Of a stretch of DNA of 17,009 bases, positions 13,591 to 17,009 are shown piece by piece. Position numbers and translations under genes: made by a program. Origin of the DNA: UBA6182 sp964479585. GTDB lineage: Bacteria; Bacillota_I; Bacilli_A; Erysipelotrichales; Erysipelotrichaceae. Positions within the stretch are counted from its first letter, which is position 1; each line of letters starts with the position of its first letter. The stretch covers positions 1 through 17,009 of the forward strand of contig CAYZMP010000036.1 in NCBI GenBank assembly GCA_964479585.1. Direction: 5' to 3'. A model generated the notes under the pieces. That model saw only the letters and a list, made by a program, of their open reading frames with translations. It had not been told where the DNA came from and searched no databases.

Positions 13591-15669
13591 ATGGCACGTG
13601 AGTTTTCATTAGAAAAGACGCGAAATATAGGAATTATGGCCCATATTGACGCTGGGAAAACAACAACGACCGAGCGTATCCTGTATTACACAGGAAGAAC
13701 GCACAAGATTGGGGAAACCCATGATGGCGCTGCCACCATGGACTGGATGGCCCAAGAACAAGAACGTGGAATTACCATTACTTCTGCAGCAACTACTGCA
13801 TCTTGGAAAGAACATCGTATTAATATTATCGATACCCCAGGTCACGTAGACTTTACGGTTGAGGTAGAACGTTCTTTACGTGTGCTTGATGGTGCTGTAA
13901 CAGTATTGGATGCAAAAAGTGGTGTCGAGCCACAAACAGAAACTGTATGGCGTCAAGCGACAAAATATAATGTTCCACGTATTGTGTTTGTCAATAAGAT
14001 GGACGCAACAGGTGCTGACTTTTACATGTCAGTAAAAACAATTGGAAGTCGTTTGGGTGCGAAAGCATCTCCAATTCAATTACCAATTGGTGTTGAGGCA
14101 GATTTTGATGGCTTAATCGACTTAGTCGAAATGAAAGCCCATTATTTCCAAGACGTTACAATTAAAGAAGATCGTTTGGAAGAAATTCCAGCCGATTTAT
14201 TAGAATCAGCACAAAATTATCGTGCACAATTATTGGAAATGGTCGCAGATTACGATGATGATCTAATGATGATGGTATTAGAAGGTGAAGAACCAACAAT
14301 ACCACAAATTAAAGAAGCGATTCGTAAAGCTGTTATTAGTGGGGAGTTCTTCCCTGTTATGTGTGGCGCTGCTTATAAAAACAAAGGTGTTGTATCCATG
14401 TTGGATGCTGTTGTTGCTTACTTACCTTCACCACTAGAAGTTCCTAGTATTAAAGGAGTTTTACCAAATGGTGAAGAAGCAACACGTCCTTCAAGTGATG
14501 ATGCCCCATTTAGTGCGCTCGCATTTAAAATCATGACTGATCCATTTGTAGGACGCTTAAGTTACTTTAGAGTTTACTCTGGTCATTTAAGCAGTGGATC
14601 ATATGTGTATAATGCAACCAAAGGAAAACGTGAACGTTTTGGTCGTATTATGCAAATGCATGCAAATCACCGTCAAGAAATTACAGATGTTTATGCAGGT
14701 GATATTGCAGCCGCAATCGGTTTAAAAGATACGGTCACAGGGGATACTCTGTGTGATGAGAAATCACCAATCATTTTGGAATCAATGCAATTTCCAGAAC
14801 CAGTTATTAACGTTGCAATTGAACCAAAATCAAAAGGTGACCAAGATAAGATGGGTATTGCTTTAAGCAAACTTGCTGAGGAAGACCCAACCTTTAGAAC
14901 ATATACTGACGATGAAACAGGTCAAACCATTATCGCTGGTATGGGTGAACTTCACTTGGACATCTTAGTGGATCGTATGAAACGTGAATTTAAAGTAGAA
15001 GCAAACATCGGTGCACCTCAAGTTGCTTATCGCGAAACTATTCGCACATCCGCTGAGGTTGAAGGTAAGTTTGTTCGCCAATCTGGTGGTCGTGGTCAAT
15101 ATGGACATGTTAAAGTGTTGTTTGAACCAAACGAAACTGGAAAAGGATTTGAATTCATTGATAAAATTGTTGGTGGAACTGTTCCTAGAGAATACATTAA
15201 ACCAACAATGGAAGGTATTGAAGGATCATTAAACAATGGATTAGTTGCTGGTTATCCTATCATTGATATTAAAGCAACCCTATATGATGGTTCTTACCAC
15301 GAAGTGGACTCTTCCGAAATGGCCTTTAAAGTTGCTGGTAGCATGGCCCTAAAAGAAGCTGCCAAAAAATGTGACCCAGTGCTTCTTGAGCCAATCATGG
15401 CTGTTGAAGTTGTTGCACCTTCTGATTATTTAGGAAGTGTAATGGGGGATGTATCCTCACGTCGTGGTCAAATTCGTGATCAAGAAGAACGTGGAAATGC
15501 AGTTGCAGTACAATCGTTTATTCCATTATCAGAGATGTTTGGATATGCAACCGATTTACGTTCCTTTACTCAAGGTCGCGGAAGTTATTCAATGCAGTTC
15601 TCTCACTACAATGAAGTGCCTAAGAGCATTAGTGAAAAAATTGCAAAGAAATCAGCAAACAGTAACTAA
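13591..15669 (+). CDS. fusA: Elongation factor G
   Basis: Protein of 692 aa, the usual length. EF-G is the GTPase that drives translocation and, with RRF, ribosome recycling. The GTPase motifs are complete: AHIDAGKTT (17-25), RGITI (60-64 region), DTPGH (81-85) and NKMD (135-138). The G' insert, domain II (FKIMTDPFVGRLSYFRVYSG), domain III (MGELHLDILVDRM), domain IV (RQSGGRGQYGHVKV) and domain V ending SFTQGRGSYSMQFSHY all follow in order. This is the canonical translocase, not a tetracycline-protection or recycling-only paralogue, judging by its place after rpsG. AAAGGA (13576-13581) lies 9 nt before the ATG. Confidence 0.98.
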   Translation: MAREFSLEKTRNIGIMAHIDAGKTTTTERILYYTGRTHKIGETHDGAATMDWMAQEQERGITITSAATTASWKEHRINIIDTPGHVDFTVEVERSLRVLDGAVTVLDAKSGVEPQTETVWRQATKYNVPRIVFVNKMDATGADFYMSVKTIGSRLGAKASPIQLPIGVEADFDGLIDLVEMKAHYFQDVTIKEDRLEEIPADLLESAQNYRAQLLEMVADYDDDLMMMVLEGEEPTIPQIKEAIRKAVISGEFFPVMCGAAYKNKGVVSMLDAVVAYLPSPLEVPSIKGVLPNGEEATRPSSDDAPFSALAFKIMTDPFVGRLSYFRVYSGHLSSGSYVYNATKGKRERFGRIMQMHANHRQEITDVYAGDIAAAIGLKDTVTGDTLCDEKSPIILESMQFPEPVINVAIEPKSKGDQDKMGIALSKLAEEDPTFRTYTDDETGQTIIAGMGELHLDILVDRMKREFKVEANIGAPQVAYRETIRTSAEVEGKFVRQSGGRGQYGHVKVLFEPNETGKGFEFIDKIVGGTVPREYIKPTMEGIEGSLNNGLVAGYPIIDIKATLYDGSYHEVDSSEMAFKVAGSMALKEAAKKCDPVLLEPIMAVEVVAPSDYLGSVMGDVSSRRGQIRDQEERGNAVAVQSFIPLSEMFGYATDLRSFTQGRGSYSMQFSHYNEVPKSISEKIAKKSANSN

Positions 15670-15672
15670 TTG

Positions 15673-15714
15673 TTGAAAACAGTTACGATTTATTTTAAAA
15701 TGAAAGTGTTTCAT
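15673..15714 (+). promoter_or_regulatory. tuf: Probable tuf promoter with dyad at the start site
   Basis: TTGAAA (15673-15678), 17-bp spacer and TAAAAT (15696-15701) make a good promoter in the fusA-tuf gap. A perfect inverted repeat ATGAAA (15700-15705), GTG, TTTCAT (15709-15714) covers the expected start point near 15708. It could be an operator or a small 5' hairpin. No terminator is present, so readthrough from fusA is also expected. Confidence 0.6.
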
Positions 15715-15737
15715 ATCAAAATGAGGAGGAATTTGCA

Positions 15738-16919
15738 ATGGCAAAGCAAAAATTTGATCGGTCGTTAGAACACGTTAATATCGGTACCATTGGTCACGTT
15801 GACCATGGTAAAACTACTTTGACAGCAGCAATCACAAACTACTTGTCAAAAGCTGGTAAGTCACAAAGAGTCGAGTATGACAAAATTGATGGTGCACCAG
15901 AAGAAAAAGCACGTGGTATTACTATTAATACTGCACACGTAGAATATCAAACAGACAAACGTCACTATGCACACGTTGACTGCCCAGGACACGCTGACTA
16001 TGTTAAAAACATGATCACAGGTGCTGCGCAAATGGACGGAGCTATTCTAGTTGTTGCGGCAACAGATGGTCCAATGCCACAAACTCGTGAGCATATCTTA
16101 TTGGGTCGCCAAGTTGGTATCCCATCCATGGTTGTATTCTTAAACAAATGCGACATGGTTGATGATGAAGAGCTTATCGACTTAGTTGAAATGGAAGTTC
16201 GTGAACTTCTTGGAGAATATGGTTATGATGATAACTGTCCAGTAATCCGTGGTTCTGCTTTAAAAGCAAACGAAGGAGATGCAGCTTGGGAAGAAAAAAT
16301 CCAAGAGTTAATGGATGCAGTTGACACATACATTCCTTCACCAGATCGTGAAATGGACAAACCATTCTTAATGTCAGTAGAAGATGTATTCACAATCTCA
16401 GGTCGTGGTACAGTTGCTACAGGACGTGTAGAACGTGGTGTTCTAAAACTATCTGAAGAAGTTGAAATCGTAGGTATCCGTCCAACACGTAAAACTGTTG
16501 TTACAGGTATCGAAATGTTCCATAAGTTATTAGATTCAGCAACAGCTGGTGATAACGTTGGTGCATTACTTCGTGGTGTAAACCGTGAAGAAGTTGAGCG
16601 TGGACAAGTTTTGGCAAAACCAGGATCTGTTACACCTCACACATTATTCAAAGCACAAGTGTATGTTTTGTCTAAAGAAGAAGGTGGACGTCACACTCCA
16701 TTTGTTTCAAACTATCGTCCACAATTCTATTTCCGTACAACTGATGTAACTGGTGTTATCCAATTACCAGAAGGTGTGGAAATGGTTATGCCTGGTGATA
16801 ACGTTGAAATGACAGTTGAACTTATCGCTCCTATCGCAGTAGAGCAAGGTACTAAATTCTCTATTCGTGAAGGTGGCCGTACAGTTGGTGCTGGTAACGT
16901 TACCGAAATTATTAAATAA
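15738..16919 (+). CDS. tuf: Elongation factor Tu
   Basis: Protein of 393 aa, the usual length. EF-Tu brings aminoacyl-tRNA to the ribosome in a GTP-dependent way. The GTPase motifs are GHVDHGKT (19-26), RGITI (59-63, with switch I Thr62), DCPGH (81-85, with catalytic His85) and NKCD (136-139). Domain II follows with FLMSVEDVFTISGRGTVATGRVERG, then domain III with HTPFVSNYRPQFYFRTTDVTG and the terminal REGGRTVGAGNVTEIIK. AGGAGG (15724-15729) is 8 nt before the ATG. Codon choice looks strongly biased (CGT, CCA, GTA, ATC), as expected for a very highly expressed gene. A double hairpin closes the transcription unit just downstream. Confidence 0.99.
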   Translation: MAKQKFDRSLEHVNIGTIGHVDHGKTTLTAAITNYLSKAGKSQRVEYDKIDGAPEEKARGITINTAHVEYQTDKRHYAHVDCPGHADYVKNMITGAAQMDGAILVVAATDGPMPQTREHILLGRQVGIPSMVVFLNKCDMVDDEELIDLVEMEVRELLGEYGYDDNCPVIRGSALKANEGDAAWEEKIQELMDAVDTYIPSPDREMDKPFLMSVEDVFTISGRGTVATGRVERGVLKLSEEVEIVGIRPTRKTVVTGIEMFHKLLDSATAGDNVGALLRGVNREEVERGQVLAKPGSVTPHTLFKAQVYVLSKEEGGRHTPFVSNYRPQFYFRTTDVTGVIQLPEGVEMVMPGDNVEMTVELIAPIAVEQGTKFSIREGGRTVGAGNVTEIIK

Positions 16920-16932
16920 TTACAACGACCAA

Positions 16933-16957
16933 AAAGAACTCCGTGATGGAGTTCTTT
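16933..16957. terminator. First hairpin after tuf, possibly bidirectional
   Basis: AAAGAACTCC (16933-16942) and GGAGTTCTTT (16948-16957) form a perfect 10-bp stem with a GTGAT loop, 13 nt after the tuf stop. On the plus strand the T tract is only TTT. On the minus strand the stem is followed by a run of five Ts, so it could also stop transcription entering from the right. Confidence 0.7.
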
Positions 16958-16958
16958 C

Positions 16959-16994
16959 AGACTGTTGACAAATAAAGTCGACAGTCTTTTTTTT
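16959..16994 (+). terminator. Strong Rho-independent terminator of the str/tuf unit
   Basis: AGACTGTTGAC (16959-16969) pairs with GTCGACAGTCT (16977-16987) over 11 bp with one G-U pair, around an A-rich 7-nt loop, followed by eight Ts (16987-16994). With the first hairpin it forms a tandem terminator. Nothing further is resolved in the last 15 bases. Confidence 0.92.
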
Positions 16995-17009
16995 GTTTAT
17001 GAAGAAAAC

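Overview
The window is AT-rich DNA from a low-GC Gram-positive-lineage bacterium. Most of it (about 2.5 to 16.9 kb) is the conserved rif/str transcription-translation cluster in Firmicutes order: rplJ-rplL-ybxB-rpoB-rpoC-rpsL-rpsG-fusA-tuf. TGA is used as a stop (padR, ybxB and rpoC end in it), so the code is not the Mycoplasma/Spiroplasma code. The very long RpoB (1374 aa), an Asn at the classical rifampicin position 526 (E. coli numbering) and the low GC suggest a relative of the standard-code Mollicutes (Acholeplasma, Haloplasma or Izemoplasma type) or of the Erysipelotrichia. This placement is inference; no rRNA gene is present.

Layout. Bases 1-236 have no gene but carry several inverted repeats, including a clear minus-strand terminator for the next gene. 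A DegV/FakB-like fatty-acid-binding protein lies on the minus strand (237-1067). Divergent from it is a two-gene operon (1187-2499): a PadR repressor and, overlapping by ATGA, a six-helix membrane protein with an N-terminal HAAS/DUF1700-like domain. Its promoter is close to consensus and carries a perfect 7-bp dyad between the -35 and -10 boxes, which suggests autoregulation. A terminator closes the operon at 2498-2528.

The ribosomal stalk operon follows. A promoter at 2598-2625 drives a leader (about 2632-2775) that matches the L10 leader family, with a visible antiterminator/terminator switch. Then come rplJ (with a repetitive acidic tail), rplL and the YbxB/RsmC-like 16S rRNA methyltransferase. 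rpoB has its own promoter region overlapping the end of ybxB, and rpoC follows after 13 nt. A new promoter overlapping the rpoC stop drives rpsL-rpsG-fusA, and tuf has a further promoter in the fusA-tuf gap. Two tandem hairpins, the second with eight Ts, end the cluster at 16933-16994.

Together these genes supply the two large RNA polymerase subunits, the L10/L12 stalk that recruits GTPase factors, two 30S proteins of the decoding and head regions, an rRNA methyltransferase, and the two main elongation GTPases. Compared with Bacillus subtilis (from memory), rplK-rplA are not directly upstream of rplJ, the L7Ae-like ybxF gene is absent between rpoC and rpsL, and tuf is not followed directly by rpsJ. 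I see no mobile element, CRISPR array, tRNA or obviously new defence-type system. The points worth following are regulatory structures and lineage-specific features of RpoB and L10.
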